A stretch of 60,000 nt of DNA from Polytrichum commune (Eukaryota; Streptophyta; Polytrichopsida; Polytrichales; Polytrichaceae), in the NCBI GenBank assembly GCA_950295325.1, contig OX485807.1:19751666-19811665 (forward strand), in the 5' to 3' direction. A model generated the notes under the pieces. It saw only the letters and a program-made list of their open reading frames with translations, was not told the DNA's origin and searched no databases. Position numbers and translations under genes: made by a program. Positions 58,985-60,000 of this stretch are shown here, in pieces. Numbering within the stretch: the stretch's first letter is position 1; each line of letters starts with the position of its first letter.

Positions 58985-60000
58985 CCATATGAACATATGT
59001 TATAGCATTTACTCGCCATATGACCACTGAAATAACTTGGAATTGCCATTTTACTAGGCATGAACTTCTAGGAAAAGCCAGAATACCTCAGTGCTGGGCA
59101 AATTGTCGCCCGCATTTTACTCTATTTCAATAAAGATCATCGCCAACATTTTCCCACAATTTTCCACAATTTGTTTGTGCAAGTAGCCACATGTATGCAA
59201 TTTTGTGAGCATTGTTGCCAAAAAAATTAGCTTCAAATTCAACATAATCGCCACTATTGAAAAATGTAATGCTTATTCTGTAGCCAGATGATCAAGTTCG
59301 AAAAAAACAAAAAAAAAGGTTGCTCACCACCACCACCATGCGGTTAGTTGAATAATGGATAGCTCAATGGACTTGTCCCATCCTAGCCTGTCGCAAATGT
59401 GCATATAAATTAATATCTCAAGTCAACCCAACCCAAGATGCCCATGCAAGCATATGCCCCCATGCCTTTATATACCCCCATATGCACGTGTGCTCATGCC
59501 CATGCTCTTAAGTACCTCTTCCCCCCCTCCCCCCTTGCAAAGCCATCTGTTAAGGTAGGCAACCCTATTTGGTTACGTTTCTTATTAGGACACCTACATT
59601 TTGAGTGGTATGTGCTTTGGTTTGGCTCCAAAAACGGATACGAAAAAAACATGTGATAAAAAAATTGGACTACATGTTTTAGATATGATGACCATTCCAG
59701 TCTCTATACTCAACATAAGGAAGGGGGGCTATGTGACCATTTAATGAGCACGAGAGTCTTCACCCGGATAATTAATAAAGCATTCATATGAAATATGCAA
59801 ATTATGAGAAAAGTGGCTATGACCTCAATTTAGACTTGCTAACTATCTTGTACCAATCACAATTCACGTATTCACAATTAACCATCTTGTATCCTAGGAG
59901 GAGTGGGCTAACTACAAAACTTAACCATTCAAGTCCATCTAACTTACAAAAGGTGGCTTCTCTTCAAATTGGCATTGGCTCATTAAAGTATATTGTTGAC
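58985..60000. other. No gene seen
   Basis: AT-rich to mixed sequence with short random frames. No repeat family from elsewhere in the window was recognised. Confidence 0.4.

Overview
This is nuclear DNA from a land plant. It has spliced genes with GT-AG introns, a calcium-dependent protein kinase, a plant-type CYP51 and a P-class PPR protein, in a background crowded with plant transposons. The VAPYRIN-type gene points to a lineage that forms, or descends from ancestors that formed, arbuscular mycorrhiza. A PPR gene cut by four introns fits a non-seed plant (liverwort, lycophyte or fern) better than a flowering plant; that placement is inference.

Layout: 0.3-1.35 kb is a decayed Ty3/gypsy gag with its primer-binding site. 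1.35-4.3 kb holds repeats and MITE fragments. 4.73-6.31 kb (-) is a VAPYRIN-like MSP/ankyrin gene. 6.6-8.3 kb (-) looks like a decayed, unrecognised gene. 11.36-12.95 kb (-) is an intronless CDPK with a C-rich degenerate tandem repeat upstream. 14.6-24.6 kb is a MITE graveyard (pogo/Lemi-like, Stowaway-like, Harbinger-like and long inverted repeats). 24.63-28.81 kb (-) is a complete six-exon CYP51 whose first intron is built of tandem repeats. 29.2-31.1 kb holds more MITEs.

31.4-43.75 kb (-) is one very large decayed LINE: ORF1 region, AP endonuclease, reverse transcriptase, a methyltransferase-like segment, RNase H and a zinc-knuckle-like tail. At least three DNA elements are inserted in it: a TA-flanked pogo-like element, a TTAA-flanked piggyBac-like element and a CACTA element that carries a tRNA-derived SINE-like segment. 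44-46 kb has more MITEs and an orphan exon. 46.87-49.90 kb (-) is a five-exon PPR gene. 52.77-53.66 kb is a non-autonomous hAT element with an extreme G-rich core. 54.8-58.6 kb (+) is a degenerate hAT transposase gene.

The four intact host genes share a strand but show no functional link: symbiotic membrane trafficking (VPY), Ca2+ signalling (CDPK), sterol synthesis (CYP51) and organelle RNA processing (PPR). The most unusual material is in the transposons: the LINE with a possible methyltransferase domain, the TTAA-flanked element, and tandem repeats of about 166-199 bp that recur beside genes.
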